The notes below the pieces were generated by a model. It had not been told where the DNA came from. It was given only the letters and a program-made list of their open reading frames with translations, and searched no databases. Below, in pieces: positions 8,332 to 17,773 of a stretch of DNA of 64,000 nucleotides; positions within the stretch are counted from its first letter, which is position 1, and the number at the start of each line of letters is the position of its first letter. The stretch comes from Nevskia sp035651715 (lineage in GTDB: Bacteria > Pseudomonadota > Gammaproteobacteria > Nevskiales > Nevskiaceae), in NCBI GenBank assembly GCA_035651715.1, contig DASRFD010000015.1:1-64000 (forward strand), given 5' to 3'. The position numbers and the translations under genes are program-made.

Positions 8332-8844
8332 TCAGCCGTGGCTCTGGCCGCCGGGGAAAATCATGCAGGTCGTCGTGCCATGCGCATACAGCCGGCCCTG
8401 GCCGTCGACGATGCGGCCTTCCGCCGTGGCCATGCGCGCGCCCAGGTGCAGCACCGTGCCCTCGGCGCGCACCGGGCCGGTCTCCAAGGTGATGGCGCGC
8501 ACGTAGTGGGTGTGCAGGTCCAGGGTGGTGTAGGCCTGGCCCTGCGGCAGGCGGCTGTGGATGGCGCATGCCATCACCGAGTCGAGCAGGGTGGCGGCGA
8601 AGCCGCCGTGCACCAGGCCGATCGGGTTGTAATGGCATTCCAGCGGCTGGGCAGTGAAGTTCACACGGCCTTCCTCGATCTCGGCCGCGGTGACGTTCAT
8701 CAGCACCGAGATCGGCGCCATCGGCAGCACGCCACGGGCCATTTTGCGCAGGTACTCCAGGCCGCTGAGGCCCAGGCCGGCGGCGGCGGCGCCGAGGGGG
8801 TCCTGCCAGGTGAAGGTGTGGCTGCGCGCGGCTGCTTTCTTCAT
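8332..8844 (-). CDS. PaaI-family hotdog thioesterase
   Basis: 170 residues. Hotdog-fold acyl-CoA thioesterases of the PaaI type hydrolyse short or aromatic acyl-CoAs. The signature HYNPIGLVHGGFAATLLDSV (71-90) carries the HGG turn and the helix acidic residue D88. The tail ends GTTTCMIFPGG, a typical closing strand. The ATG overlaps the stop of the upstream GST gene by four bases, so the pair is co-translated. The substrate is unknown. Confidence 0.88.
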   Translation of the reverse strand: MKKAAARSHTFTWQDPLGAAAAGLGLSGLEYLRKMARGVLPMAPISVLMNVTAAEIEEGRVNFTAQPLECHYNPIGLVHGGFAATLLDSVMACAIHSRLPQGQAYTTLDLHTHYVRAITLETGPVRAEGTVLHLGARMATAEGRIVDGQGRLYAHGTTTCMIFPGGQSHG

Positions 8845-9494
8845 TTCTCCCTCCTGTTGTCGGGCGGCTCTCCCATGTGCGGCATGCCGACGAAACCCGG
8901 CAGGGCGGCGAAGCGCTCCAGCCAGGCGCGCACCGCGGGATAGTCGTCGAGCCGGTAACCGCCTTCGTGCGCCACGTGGGTATAGGCGTAGAGCGCGATG
9001 TCGGCCAGTGTAGCGCGGGCGCCGGCCAGGAACGGGGTGCGGCGCAGCTGGGCTTCCATGACGCCCAGCGCGGCATAGCCCCGGACCATGGTATCGGCGA
9101 TCTTCTGGTGCCACTCCTCCTGCTTGCCCAGGTAGGCGACCCAGAAGCGGACGGTGGCGATGCTCGGCTCGTGCGTGTATTGCTCGAAGAACAGCCACTC
9201 GTAGACCTTGGCGCGGTCATACGCGTCGCGCGGCAGCCAGTCGCTGCCTTCGCCCAGGTGCAGCAGCATGGCGTTGGATTCGGCCAGCAGCCGGCCGTCC
9301 GGCAGGCGCAGCAGCGGCACCCGCCCGTTGGGATTGAGCGCCAGGAACCCGGGAGTGCGGCTGGCGCCGGACAGGATGTCGACTTCCTGCCAGCGGAACG
9401 GCAGGCCGCGCTGGCGCAGCATGAAAGCCGGCTTCCAGCAGTTGCCGGAGATCGCCGTGCCGTACAGCGTGTACGCCTGGGCCGGGTCCGCCAT
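8841..9494 (-). CDS. Glutathione S-transferase family protein
   Basis: 217 residues from the ATG at 9494. The N-terminal thioredoxin-like domain has the cis-proline region GRVPLLRLPDGRLLAESNAM (58-77) with the glutathione-contacting E-S pair. The alpha-helical C-terminal domain includes FLAGARATLADIALYAYTH, the N-capping box motif. The putative active-site turn is TAISGNCWKPAF, with S/N/C candidates. It overlaps a thioesterase gene, hinting at conjugation plus thioester hydrolysis of a CoA-type or aromatic substrate, but that link is only contextual. Confidence 0.9.
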   Translation of the reverse strand: MADPAQAYTLYGTAISGNCWKPAFMLRQRGLPFRWQEVDILSGASRTPGFLALNPNGRVPLLRLPDGRLLAESNAMLLHLGEGSDWLPRDAYDRAKVYEWLFFEQYTHEPSIATVRFWVAYLGKQEEWHQKIADTMVRGYAALGVMEAQLRRTPFLAGARATLADIALYAYTHVAHEGGYRLDDYPAVRAWLERFAALPGFVGMPHMGEPPDNRREK

Positions 9495-9758
9495 GCGGCC
9501 AGTATGACGCAGACCCTGCCCCGGCGGCAGGCACGGCGCGGGCGCCGGTGCCGGACCGGCTGGACGCGGAAATCCACCCCGGTCCGCCGCTTGGCGCATC
9601 TGACCGCCCGTTCATCTGCCGTGGTCGCCATTTTCCCTTTCACTGGTATGGGATAAGCCTTAACCTGAATGACCGGCCGGGCGCCTGCCCGGCGCGGCAT
9701 TACAGCTGGATCCGGCCCGGCGGGCCGCAGCGGCGTGAGGGAAAGGGAGCTCGGGCGA

Positions 9759-11858
9759 ATGAACGGCAGATCCACTTGGCAGAGGCGTCGGGCGCAGCGC
9801 ATCGTCCCGGCTGCTCCGGCGCAGCGCCAGCGCGGCGCCGCCGCCGTGTTTGCCGCGATCGCCATGATTGCCGCCCTGGCGGCGATGCTGCTGGGCATCA
9901 ACATCGGCATGCTGTACTACGCCCAGCGCAACCTGCAGAAGCTGGCGGTGGTGTCGGCGCTGGCCGGTGCGCAGATCAGCAGCGGCTGCCGCAACGGCGG
10001 CGTGCTGGGCAACACCGCCACCGTCACCAGCCGCGTGCAGAATGCCCTGATCAACAACGCCACTGCCGCTGCCGTCACCCTGCTCGGCAAGGTCAACGGC
10101 GCCGATCCGGTGGAGCTGGGCTGGGTCAACAGCAGCAGCGGCGAGGCGCTCACCGACAGCGCCGGCCGCATCACCTATACCGCGCCAAGCGACAACCACC
10201 GGCACTTCTTCAAGCTGCCGGACGGCGATTCGCGCATCAACTCGGTCCGCGTCAACCTGACGCAGACTGCGCCCAGCGTGGTCGGCGCCGGCCTGTTGCC
10301 CGGCGTCACCGGCCCGGTCACTCTGTACGCCTCGGCCACCGCGGAACAGCAGGCGATCGGCAGCTTCTATCTCGGCACCTCGCTGCTGAGCCTGAACACC
10401 AGCAATTCAGCCCTGCTCAACCCGCTGCTGCAGGGACTGCTCTGCGGCGGCACGGCCAGCTCGCAGTGCAACGCCCAGGTGGCCCTGATCGTCGCCAGCT
10501 ACCAGGGCCTGGCCAACGCCGACATCTCCCTCGGCAACCTGCTCGGCTCGGCCGTCGCCGCCAATGTCGGCATCAAGGACCTGTCCAGCTTGCTGACGAC
10601 CCAGCTGACCCTGCCGCAGTGGCTCGGCATCCTCGGCAATACGCTCGGCAGTACGGTGGACGGGACCACCGGCCAGGTCAGCAACGGCGTTTCCGGCCTG
10701 GTCCAGGGCCTGGCCGGACTGGCCGACGCCAGCGGCAACAAGTTCGGCCTCGGCAGCATCCTCAACACGGTGGGCCTGGATCTCAACCCGGCGGTATCGA
10801 GCGTGGTCGGCGCGGTGCCGTTCGTCGATGGCCTCGATCTGCTCGCGGCGCTGGGCGAGGCGGCCCGTGCCTCGCCGGACGGCAGCATCAAGCCGATCAC
10901 GCTGGGGCCCGTTGTCAGCGTGCCGGGGACGATCACGCTCAATAGCTATCTGAGCATCGGTGCGCCGCCGCAATTCGCGATCGGCCCGGCCGGCGCGGCC
11001 CACGCCCGTACCGCCGAGATCACGCTGATGATCCGCATCAGCGCCGGGACGTTGATTTCCGGCTTGACCACCCTCGTCAACAACACCGTCAACGGCGTGT
11101 TGCAGCTGGTGGGCCTGCTGTCGCTCGGCTTGATCCAGTCCAACGTGACCGTGCTGACGCCGCCGTTGAACCTGGGGGTCGACGTCAACGTTGCCCCGGC
11201 CACCGCCAGCCTGGACAAGCTGCAGTGCCCGACCGATACCGTGGCCGCGCCCGTCGCGGGACTCAGCGGCACCACCGCCATCGCCACCATCAACGTGGGG
11301 CCCTTCATCGGCGCCTCCACGGCTACCCCCACGCCCCTGTCGGCCGCCAATACCTACGAGTGGACGCTGGCCGAGGTCAAGGTCAATGCCAATGCGCTGG
11401 GCCTGGGCAGCACCGACACCCAGGTCATCCTCGGCCTGGTCTCGGTGGGCGTCGGCGTTACTCCGGTCAGCTTCAAGGATGTGACCCAATACATCGTGCC
11501 GCCCACGGGAACGCCGCCGAGCTACGTCGCCTACGGCGCGCCGTCCTACCCGGCGGCCAGCAACGGCGACAACCCGCAGACCGTTGGTTCCAACACCAGC
11601 GTGTCCCTGGCGCTGTCGGTGTATCCGAAAGTGGTCAGCGGCAGCGGCCTGCTCGGCGTGCTGTCCAGCCTGGTCTCGACCCTGGTCGACACGCTCAAGA
11701 CCACGCTCAATGGCCTGCTGTCGTTGATCAACGGCCTGCTCGCCAGCGTGATCAACCCCCTGCTGAACCTGCTTGGCCTCCAGCTCGGCTCCGCCACCCT
11801 GATCATGAATTCGGTGACGGTGGCGCCGCCGGTGATTGTCAGCACCGACTTGCCGTAG
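9759..11858 (+). CDS. Large TadG-like exported protein of unknown function
   Basis: 699 residues from the ATG at 9759 (GGGAG upstream; the frame opens at 9669 without better signals). The N-terminal TadE/G-like anchor (PF13400-type) is QRGAAAVFAAIAMIAALAAM, a transmembrane helix at about 28-52 followed by the family pattern YYAQRNLQKLAVVSALAGAQ. The rest is a low-charge extracytoplasmic domain rich in N, S, T, G, V and L, with recurring leucine-rich hydrophobic segments (LLSLGLIQSN, LLSLINGLLASVINPLLNLL) that resemble each other. No tad pilus or secretion genes are nearby, so it is an orphan. No von Willebrand-type MIDAS motif was seen. The surface role is inferred. Confidence 0.75.
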   Translation: MNGRSTWQRRRAQRIVPAAPAQRQRGAAAVFAAIAMIAALAAMLLGINIGMLYYAQRNLQKLAVVSALAGAQISSGCRNGGVLGNTATVTSRVQNALINNATAAAVTLLGKVNGADPVELGWVNSSSGEALTDSAGRITYTAPSDNHRHFFKLPDGDSRINSVRVNLTQTAPSVVGAGLLPGVTGPVTLYASATAEQQAIGSFYLGTSLLSLNTSNSALLNPLLQGLLCGGTASSQCNAQVALIVASYQGLANADISLGNLLGSAVAANVGIKDLSSLLTTQLTLPQWLGILGNTLGSTVDGTTGQVSNGVSGLVQGLAGLADASGNKFGLGSILNTVGLDLNPAVSSVVGAVPFVDGLDLLAALGEAARASPDGSIKPITLGPVVSVPGTITLNSYLSIGAPPQFAIGPAGAAHARTAEITLMIRISAGTLISGLTTLVNNTVNGVLQLVGLLSLGLIQSNVTVLTPPLNLGVDVNVAPATASLDKLQCPTDTVAAPVAGLSGTTAIATINVGPFIGASTATPTPLSAANTYEWTLAEVKVNANALGLGSTDTQVILGLVSVGVGVTPVSFKDVTQYIVPPTGTPPSYVAYGAPSYPAASNGDNPQTVGSNTSVSLALSVYPKVVSGSGLLGVLSSLVSTLVDTLKTTLNGLLSLINGLLASVINPLLNLLGLQLGSATLIMNSVTVAPPVIVSTDLP

Positions 11859-11883
11859 CCGGCGCTTGACGCCCCGCCCCGTA

Positions 11884-11914
11884 CGTCCGAATCTCTGCCG
11901 CAAAGATCCGGACG
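11884..11914. promoter_or_regulatory. inverted repeat upstream of cstA
   Basis: CGTCCGAATCT (11884-11894) pairs with AGATCCGGACG (11904-11914), 10 of 11 positions, loop of 9. It lies 26 bases after the TadG-like gene and 14 bases before the cstA start, so it could be a terminator, an operator, or a leader hairpin occluding cstA translation. Confidence 0.4.
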
Positions 11915-11927
11915 CACGGAGGACCGC

Positions 11928-13985
11928 ATGAAGTCGCTGGCTGGCAGGCTCGCCTGGGCCGCCCTGTCCCTGTTCGGCGCGGCCTGCCTCGCGGTGGTGG
12001 CGCTGCACCGCGGCGAGAGCATCAACGCGATGTGGCTGGTGGCGGCCGCGCTGTCAGTGTTCCTCATCGGCTATCGCTACTACAGCCGCTTCATCGCCGT
12101 CTCGGCGCTGCGCCTCGACGCGGGCCGCGCCACGCCGGCGACCCGCCGCAACGACGGCCTCGACTACGTTCCCACCGACCGCACCGTGCTGTTCGGCCAC
12201 CACTTCGCCGCCATCGCCGGCGCCGGCCCGCTGGTGGGCCCGGTGCTGGCGGCGCAGATGGGCTACCTGCCCGGCACCCTGTGGATACTCGCCGGCGTGA
12301 TCTTCGCCGGCGCGGTGCAGGACTTCGTGATCCTGTTCCTGTCCACCCGCCGCGACGCGCGCTCGCTCGGCGAGATGATCCGCAGCGAGATCGGCGAGGC
12401 GGCCGGCTGGGTGGCGATGATCGGCATCCTCGCCATCATGCTGATGCTGCTGGCGGTGCTGGCGCTGATCGTGGTCAAGGCGCTGGCGATCAGCCCCTGG
12501 GGCACCTTCACCGTCGCCGCGACCCTGCCGATCGCGCTGCTGATGGGCGTGTACCTGCGCTGGCTGCGGCCCGGCCGCGTGCTGGAGGTTTCGGCCGTCG
12601 GCTTCGTGCTGCTGCTGGCCTCGATCTGGCTCGGCGGCGTGGTCGCGGCCGATCCGCTGTGGAGCCGCTGGTTCAGCTTCAGCGGCACGCAGCTGGCCTG
12701 GGGCCTGATCGGCTACGGCTTCGTCGCCTCGGTGCTGCCGGTATGGCTGTTGCTGGCGCCGCGCGACTACCTTTCCACCTTCCTCAAGATCGGCACCGTG
12801 GCGCTGCTCGCCGTGGCGATTTTCCTGGTGCGGCCCGAGCTGAAGCTGCCGGCGCTCACGCGCTTCATCGACGGCACCGGGCCGGTGTTCGCCGGCAGCC
12901 TGTTCCCGTTCCTGTTCATCACCATCGCCTGCGGCTCGGTGTCCGGCTTCCACGCCCTGGTGTCCTCCGGCACCACGCCGAAGATGCTGGCCAACGAGGC
13001 CGACGCGCGCCTGATCGGCTACGGCGGCATGCTGATGGAGAGCTTTGTCGCGATCATGGCCCTGGTCGCGGCGGCGGTGCTGGAGCCGGGCGTGTACTTC
13101 GCCATGAACAGCCCGGCCGCGGTCATCGGCGCCACCGCGGACTCGGCGGCGCAGGCGATCGGCGGCTGGGGCTTCACCGTCACGCCGGAGCTGCTGACCC
13201 AGACTGCCCGGGATATCGGCGAGGGCACCGTCCTGTCGCGCGCCGGCGGCGCGCCGACGCTCGCGGTGGGCATGGCGCAGATCCTCCACGGCCTGGTGCC
13301 GGGCCAGGGCACGATGGCCTTCTGGTACCACTACGCCATCCTGTTCGAGGCGCTGTTCATCCTCACCACCATCGACGCCGGCACGCGCATCGGCCGCTTC
13401 ATGATCCAGGACCTGGTCGGCGCCGCCTGGGCGCCGTTCCGCAGCACCGAGGCCTGGGGCGCCAACCTCGCCGCCACCGCGCTGTGCGTGGCCGGCTGGG
13501 GTTACTTCCTGTACCAGGGCGTGGTCGACCCGCTCGGCGGGGTCAATACGCTGTGGCCGTTGTTCGGCATCTCCAACCAGATGCTGGCCGGGCTGGCCCT
13601 GGTGTTCGCCAGCGTCGCCCTGATCAAGATGAAGCGCGAGCGCTACCTCTGGGTCACCGCCGTGCCGATGGTCTGGCTGCTGGTCTGCACCCTCACCGCC
13701 GGCTGGCAGAAAGTGTTCGCGGCGGATCCGAAGATCGGCTTCCTGGCCCACGCCCGCAGGTTCGGCGCGGCGCTGGCGCAGGACCAGGTGCTGGCGCCGG
13801 CCAAGTCGCTGGCCGACATGCAGCGCGTGGTGCGCAACGATTACGTCGACGCCTCGCTGGCCCTGCTGTTCATGGCGGTGGTGGTGATCGTCCTGCTGCT
13901 GGGCCTGCGCGCCGCGCTGCAGGCGCGACGCTCGGCCATGCCGACCGCGCTGGAGTCGCCTTATGTCCCCGCCGACCTTCCCTAG
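11928..13985 (+). CDS. cstA: Carbon starvation protein CstA family (pyruvate/peptide transporter)
   Basis: 685 residues with about 16-18 hydrophobic helices. Family hallmarks: HHFAAIAGAGPLVGPVLAAQ (about 91-110), FLSTRRDARSLGEMI, ACGSVSGFHALVSSGTTPK, the FWYHYAILFEALFILTTIDAGTR segment and the C-terminal LWPLFGISNQMLAGLAL. CstA-type carriers take up pyruvate or peptides at the inner membrane during carbon limitation. The GGAGG-type ribosome site (ACGGAGGACCGC) is strong. The gene overlaps the YbdD-type partner downstream, a conserved pairing. Confidence 0.94.
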   Translation: MKSLAGRLAWAALSLFGAACLAVVALHRGESINAMWLVAAALSVFLIGYRYYSRFIAVSALRLDAGRATPATRRNDGLDYVPTDRTVLFGHHFAAIAGAGPLVGPVLAAQMGYLPGTLWILAGVIFAGAVQDFVILFLSTRRDARSLGEMIRSEIGEAAGWVAMIGILAIMLMLLAVLALIVVKALAISPWGTFTVAATLPIALLMGVYLRWLRPGRVLEVSAVGFVLLLASIWLGGVVAADPLWSRWFSFSGTQLAWGLIGYGFVASVLPVWLLLAPRDYLSTFLKIGTVALLAVAIFLVRPELKLPALTRFIDGTGPVFAGSLFPFLFITIACGSVSGFHALVSSGTTPKMLANEADARLIGYGGMLMESFVAIMALVAAAVLEPGVYFAMNSPAAVIGATADSAAQAIGGWGFTVTPELLTQTARDIGEGTVLSRAGGAPTLAVGMAQILHGLVPGQGTMAFWYHYAILFEALFILTTIDAGTRIGRFMIQDLVGAAWAPFRSTEAWGANLAATALCVAGWGYFLYQGVVDPLGGVNTLWPLFGISNQMLAGLALVFASVALIKMKRERYLWVTAVPMVWLLVCTLTAGWQKVFAADPKIGFLAHARRFGAALAQDQVLAPAKSLADMQRVVRNDYVDASLALLFMAVVVIVLLLGLRAALQARRSAMPTALESPYVPADLP

Positions 13986-14181
13986 CGGCCTGGCCCGGCT
14001 GCGCGCCGCGCTCGGCCGGCTGCGCCAGGCCGCGCACCTGGCGGTGGGCCTGCCCGACTACCAGGACTACGTCGCCCATCGCCGCGCGCGGCATCCGGGC
14101 GAACCGGTGATGACTTACGAAGAGTTCTTCCGCGAGCGCCAGGCTTCGCGCTACCGGCGCGGCAGCAGCCGCTGCTGCTGA
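13963..14181 (+). CDS. YbdD/YjiX family small protein, CstA partner
   Basis: 72 residues. The family signature is LVGLPDY-like VGLPDYQDYVAHRRARHPGE followed by MTYEEFFRERQASRY. Proteins of this family are encoded directly after cstA/btsT-type transporters and are needed for their activity in enterobacteria. Here the start lies 23 bases inside the end of cstA in another frame, so translation is likely coupled. The C-terminal RGSSRCC tail is species-specific. Confidence 0.88.
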   Translation: MSPPTFPSGLARLRAALGRLRQAAHLAVGLPDYQDYVAHRRARHPGEPVMTYEEFFRERQASRYRRGSSRCC

Positions 14182-14184
14182 AGC

Positions 14185-15120
14185 CTACAGCGGCGCCACG
14201 TGCTCCCGGTGGCGCTCGAGAATGCGGCGGTATTGCGCCGGATCCTTGATGTGCACCAGGTCGCCTTCGCGCGGGAAGGTCCAGTCGTACAGCCGCGACA
14301 GGAAGAAGCGGAACGCCGCCGCGCGCAGCACCAGCGGCCAGGCCGCCCGTTCGTCCGCGTTCGGCTCGCGCCGCGCCAGGTAGGCTTCGAGCAGGGCATG
14401 CGCGCGCGCCTGGTTGACGTGCCCGTCCGGCTCGGTGCACCAGTCGTTGAGCGTCACCGCCAGGTCGTAGAGCAGGGCGTCGTTGCAGGCGTAATAGAAG
14501 TCGATCACGCCGCTGAGCCGGTCCTCCACGAACAGCACGTTGTCCTTGAACAGGTCGGCATGGATCACCCCCTGCGGCAGGGCGGCGAAGTCCAGCCGGG
14601 CCTGCGCCGCCAGCTCGCTCTCGATCAGGGCGCGGGTGTCGGCGTCGACCTTGGGGATCAGGGTCTGCCCGGTCTGGCGCCGCCATTCCACGCCGCGGTC
14701 GTTGGCGCAGCGGCCGGCGTAAGTCTGGCCCAGCACGTGCAGGTCGCCGAGCACCCGGCCGACCGCGGCGCACTGCGCCAGGTTGGGGAACAGCACGCTC
14801 TGGCCGCTGAGGCGCATCACCAGCGCCGCCGGCTTGCCGTGCAGGGTGACGAGGCTGTGGCCGTCGCGGTCCGGCACCGGCATGGCGCTGGGAAAGCCGC
14901 GGTGCGCCAGGTGCTCCATCAGGCCGAGGAAGAACGGCAGGTCGGCGTAGTTGAGCCGCTCGAAGATGGTCAGCACCCAGCGGCCTTCGCTGGTGTCGAC
15001 GAAGTAGTTGGTGTTCTCCACGCCCTCGCCGATGCCCTGGAAGCCGATCAGCTCGCCCAGCGGGTAGCGGGTGAGGAACTGCTGCAGCTCGGCGTGGCTG
15101 ACCTTGGTGAAGACGGACAT
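14185..15120 (-). CDS. thrB: Homoserine kinase, aminoglycoside-phosphotransferase fold
   Basis: 311 residues from the ATG at 15120. This ThrB type belongs to the APH/choline-kinase superfamily, unlike the GHMP-type of enterobacteria, and phosphorylates homoserine in threonine synthesis. Visible are the nucleotide loop IGEGVENTNYFVDT (about 30-43), the catalytic HADLFKDN (187-194) and the metal-binding D207 in VIDFYYACND, all diagnostic of this family. The C-terminal HIKDPAQYRRIL is also conserved. The gene ends 3 bases from the convergent ybdD end. Confidence 0.93.
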   Translation of the reverse strand: MSVFTKVSHAELQQFLTRYPLGELIGFQGIGEGVENTNYFVDTSEGRWVLTIFERLNYADLPFFLGLMEHLAHRGFPSAMPVPDRDGHSLVTLHGKPAALVMRLSGQSVLFPNLAQCAAVGRVLGDLHVLGQTYAGRCANDRGVEWRRQTGQTLIPKVDADTRALIESELAAQARLDFAALPQGVIHADLFKDNVLFVEDRLSGVIDFYYACNDALLYDLAVTLNDWCTEPDGHVNQARAHALLEAYLARREPNADERAAWPLVLRAAAFRFFLSRLYDWTFPREGDLVHIKDPAQYRRILERHREHVAPL

Positions 15121-15130
15121 GGCTCGGCGC

Positions 15131-15577
15131 TTATTCGCCCGCAACAGGCGGGGTGGCGAATTGTGCCGGACGCGTCTCGGTCCAGTCGATGACCACGCGG
15201 CGCCGGACGAAGACCCAGCGGCCATCCTCGCGCCGCAGATGGTCGAGATAGCGCATGGCCCAGGACAGGTTCTCGGCGCTGCCGCCGCCCCTGTCGCTGA
15301 CGTGGTTGGCGGTGCAGTAGGTTTCGGCCTCGGCGCTGTCGCCGTCCACGCTCACCGTCTGCTGATGGACCTGGTGCAGGGTGCGGCTGTACATGCCCCT
15401 GAGCATCCCGGGAATGGCGCGGATCTGCTCGCGGCCCTGCATGACGAACCCGGGGCCTTCGATCACCGCGTCGGCGGCGAACAGGCTGGCCATGGTGTCC
15501 GGCTCGTTGCGGTCCACCGCGCGCGCATACAGCGCCGCCAGGCGGCGGATCGCCGCTTCGTCCTCGGCCAGGCTCAT
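15131..15577 (-). CDS. SnoaL-like nuclear transport factor 2 family protein
   Basis: 148 residues from the ATG at 15577, chosen because GGAG lies 5-6 bases upstream; an in-frame ATG at 15592 is the alternative. It is an SnoaL_4-type NTF2 fold: helix EDEAAIRRLAALYARAVDRN, FAADAVIEGPGFVMQGREQIRAI cone, and RWVFVRRRVVIDWTETRP final strand. This type includes ring-hydroxylating dioxygenase beta-like and steroid isomerase-like proteins, but catalytic residues cannot be assigned. It lies 10 bases upstream of thrB and in the same direction. Confidence 0.8.
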   Translation of the reverse strand: MSLAEDEAAIRRLAALYARAVDRNEPDTMASLFAADAVIEGPGFVMQGREQIRAIPGMLRGMYSRTLHQVHQQTVSVDGDSAEAETYCTANHVSDRGGGSAENLSWAMRYLDHLRREDGRWVFVRRRVVIDWTETRPAQFATPPVAGE

Positions 15578-15723
15578 GCCGGCTCCGTTCATGCCGCGGT
15601 CTCCCTCGGGGTCAGCCACGACTGTGGCACAGCGCGGCGGCGTGGCACAACGGCCGGGGCGACGCCGCGGGCCGGACCCCGCCCGATGTAAACTGCGCCC
15701 TGGGGATCTCCCGGAAAGCCTCC

Positions 15724-17184
15724 TTGTTCAAGGACATACTCTACGTCGCCAATCCGCTGGGCCTGCTGCTGATGGCCTTCGGCGCGGCCTACATCGGCCC
15801 CATCGGCGCCGCCTTGATCTATCGCGACGGCGCGCTGCAGCCGTTCCTGCTCGGCGCGGCGGCGGACTTCGTCGCCGGCCTGGCGTTGTGGCGCCTGACC
15901 CGCCCTTACGCGCGCGAGCTGAAATCGCGCGACGGTTACCTGCTGGTGGCCCTGGCCTGGATGCTGACCGCGCTGTCCGCTTCATTGCCCCTGCTGCTGG
16001 CGATTCCCGGCCTGAGCTTCACCGCGGCCTACTTCGAGGCCATGTCGGGCGTCAGCACCAGCGGCGCCACCGTGCTGTCCGGCGTCGACGCGCTGCCCCA
16101 CGCCGTGAACCTGTGGCGCCACGAGCTGTGCTGGCTCGGCGGCCTGGGCATCATCACCCTGGCGATGGCGGTGCTGCCGCTGCTCGGCATCGGCGGCATG
16201 CAGGTCTACCGCGCCGAGGCCACCGGCCCGATCAAGGAGAGCCGCCTGACGCCGCGCCTGGTGCAGACCGCGCGCTCGCTGTGGATCATCTACATCGTGC
16301 TGACCCTGGGCTGCTTCCTGCTGCTGCGCGCCGCCGGCATGAACTGGTTCGACGCGCTGTGCCATGCCTTCTCGGCGCTGTCGCTGAGCGGCTTTTCCAC
16401 CCACGATGCCAGCGTCGCCTACTTCGATTCGCCGCTGATCGAGCTGGTGCTCGGCGCGTTCATGCTGTTGGCCGGCATCAATTTCGCCACCCACTACGTC
16501 ACCTGGCGCAGCCAGAGCCTGAAGACCTACCGCCGCGACATCGAGGCGCGCGCCTTCGTGCTTGCCACACTCGGCAGCGTGCTGCTGCTGTCCTGGTACG
16601 TCTGGCACCAGGGCGTCTATCCCAGCTTCTGGCAGGCGCTGCGCCACGCCGGCTTCAACGCCGTCTCGGCCATCACCAACTGCGGCCTCACCACCCAGGA
16701 CTACGCCCGCTGGCCGCTGTTCGCCGGCATCTGGATGCTGCTGCTGTCCTGCGTCGCCGCCTCGGCTGGCTCCACCGGCGGCGGCATCAAGATGGTCCGC
16801 ACCCTGATCCTGTTCAAGCAGAGCGCGCGCGAGCTCTACGCCCTGGTCCATCCCACCGCGGTGCACACCCTGAAGATCGGCGGCCAGGTGGTAAGCGAGC
16901 GCGCCGCGCTGTCGGTGTTCAGCTTCGTCCACCTGTACACCATCACCGTGATCGTGCTCAGCCTGCTGCTGATCCTCAGCGGCATGGACGCCCTCAGCGC
17001 GCTGTCGGCGGTGCTGGCGATGATCAACAACGGCGCCCACGGCCTCGCCGCGGTGGGTCCGGCTCACACCTTTGCCGTGCTCAACACTTTCCAGACCTGG
17101 GTCTGCACCTTCGCCATGCTGGCGGGGCGGCTGGAGCTGTTCATGATCCTGGTGCCCCTGACGCCGGCGTTCTGGCGCGAGTAG
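15724..17184 (+). CDS. trkH: Potassium uptake protein TrkH/TrkI
   Basis: 486 residues with about 10 helices and four pore loops lining the K+ path. The selectivity-filter segments are STSGAT (111-116), SLSGFST (220-226), ITNCGLTTQD (317-326) and INNGAHGLAAVGP (434-446), each with the conserved filter glycine; AGSTGGGIKMVR precedes the last helices. The start is TTG at 15724: it begins the conserved N-terminus FKDILYVANPLGLLLM and no ATG lies before residue 17. It works with the TrkA regulator encoded at 18530-19909. Confidence 0.95.
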   Translation: MFKDILYVANPLGLLLMAFGAAYIGPIGAALIYRDGALQPFLLGAAADFVAGLALWRLTRPYARELKSRDGYLLVALAWMLTALSASLPLLLAIPGLSFTAAYFEAMSGVSTSGATVLSGVDALPHAVNLWRHELCWLGGLGIITLAMAVLPLLGIGGMQVYRAEATGPIKESRLTPRLVQTARSLWIIYIVLTLGCFLLLRAAGMNWFDALCHAFSALSLSGFSTHDASVAYFDSPLIELVLGAFMLLAGINFATHYVTWRSQSLKTYRRDIEARAFVLATLGSVLLLSWYVWHQGVYPSFWQALRHAGFNAVSAITNCGLTTQDYARWPLFAGIWMLLLSCVAASAGSTGGGIKMVRTLILFKQSARELYALVHPTAVHTLKIGGQVVSERAALSVFSFVHLYTITVIVLSLLLILSGMDALSALSAVLAMINNGAHGLAAVGPAHTFAVLNTFQTWVCTFAMLAGRLELFMILVPLTPAFWRE

Positions 17185-17206
17185 CCGTGCGGCGGCCGCC
17201 GGCCGC

Positions 17207-17575
17207 CTACCGCGCCGCGCTGCCGAGGTAGAGCGTCAGCGCGATGCCCGCCGCGGCGATGCCGTAATTGGCCAGCAGCGCCAGGCCGGCGAAGCGCGGC
17301 GGCCGCTCCTTGGGTCCCAGGGTGGCGGCGAGGGCGCGGAACGACAGCGTCGAGGCCAGTGCCAGCGCGGCGGAAAACAGCATCAGCGCCAGGCCGACCC
17401 AGAACGAGGGGCCGCGCGTCGGGTCTTGCGCGTGCGCCGGGTCCATCAGCCGCAGGAACAGGCCGAAGCGCTCGATGACGAAGCCGAAGCCCATCATCGC
17501 CAGGCAGGTGCGGTTCCAGGCCAGCAGCGAGCGCTCGGCGGCGAGGAATACGCGGGGGTCTTCGAGATTGGACAT
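17207..17575 (-). CDS. DUF202 membrane protein (YidH-like)
   Basis: 122 residues. The family signature is FLAAERSLLAWNRTCLAMMGFGFVIERFG (about 10-38), where the charged ERSLLAWNRT stretch precedes the first helix. Helices follow at about 58-77 and 96-116. DUF202 proteins are small inner-membrane proteins of unknown function. The gene is convergent with trkH, 22 bases apart. The frame extends upstream, but the ATG at 17575 matches the family start (MSNLEDPRVFLAAERS). Confidence 0.85.
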   Translation of the reverse strand: MSNLEDPRVFLAAERSLLAWNRTCLAMMGFGFVIERFGLFLRLMDPAHAQDPTRGPSFWVGLALMLFSAALALASTLSFRALAATLGPKERPPRFAGLALLANYGIAAAGIALTLYLGSAAR

Positions 17576-17773
17576 GCCGGCTCCGGGCGGGGCGTGGAAA
17601 CAGCAGCATGCCATCGCCGCAGCAGCGGATTCCAACCCGCCCAATCTCCTTCCCCCGCGCGCGGGAGCGAGGCCGGGAGAAGCAACACAGGATGTGCGGA
17701 GCCGAGCGCATCAATCGCGCAACCCTTCGCGGTAAACGATGCGCCTCGCTCCGCCCGGCACATCCCACTGCCG

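Noticed and set aside
15592..15619. Upstream starts for the SnoaL-like gene
   Set aside because: They lack a ribosome site, while the ATG at 15577 has GGAG at the right distance.
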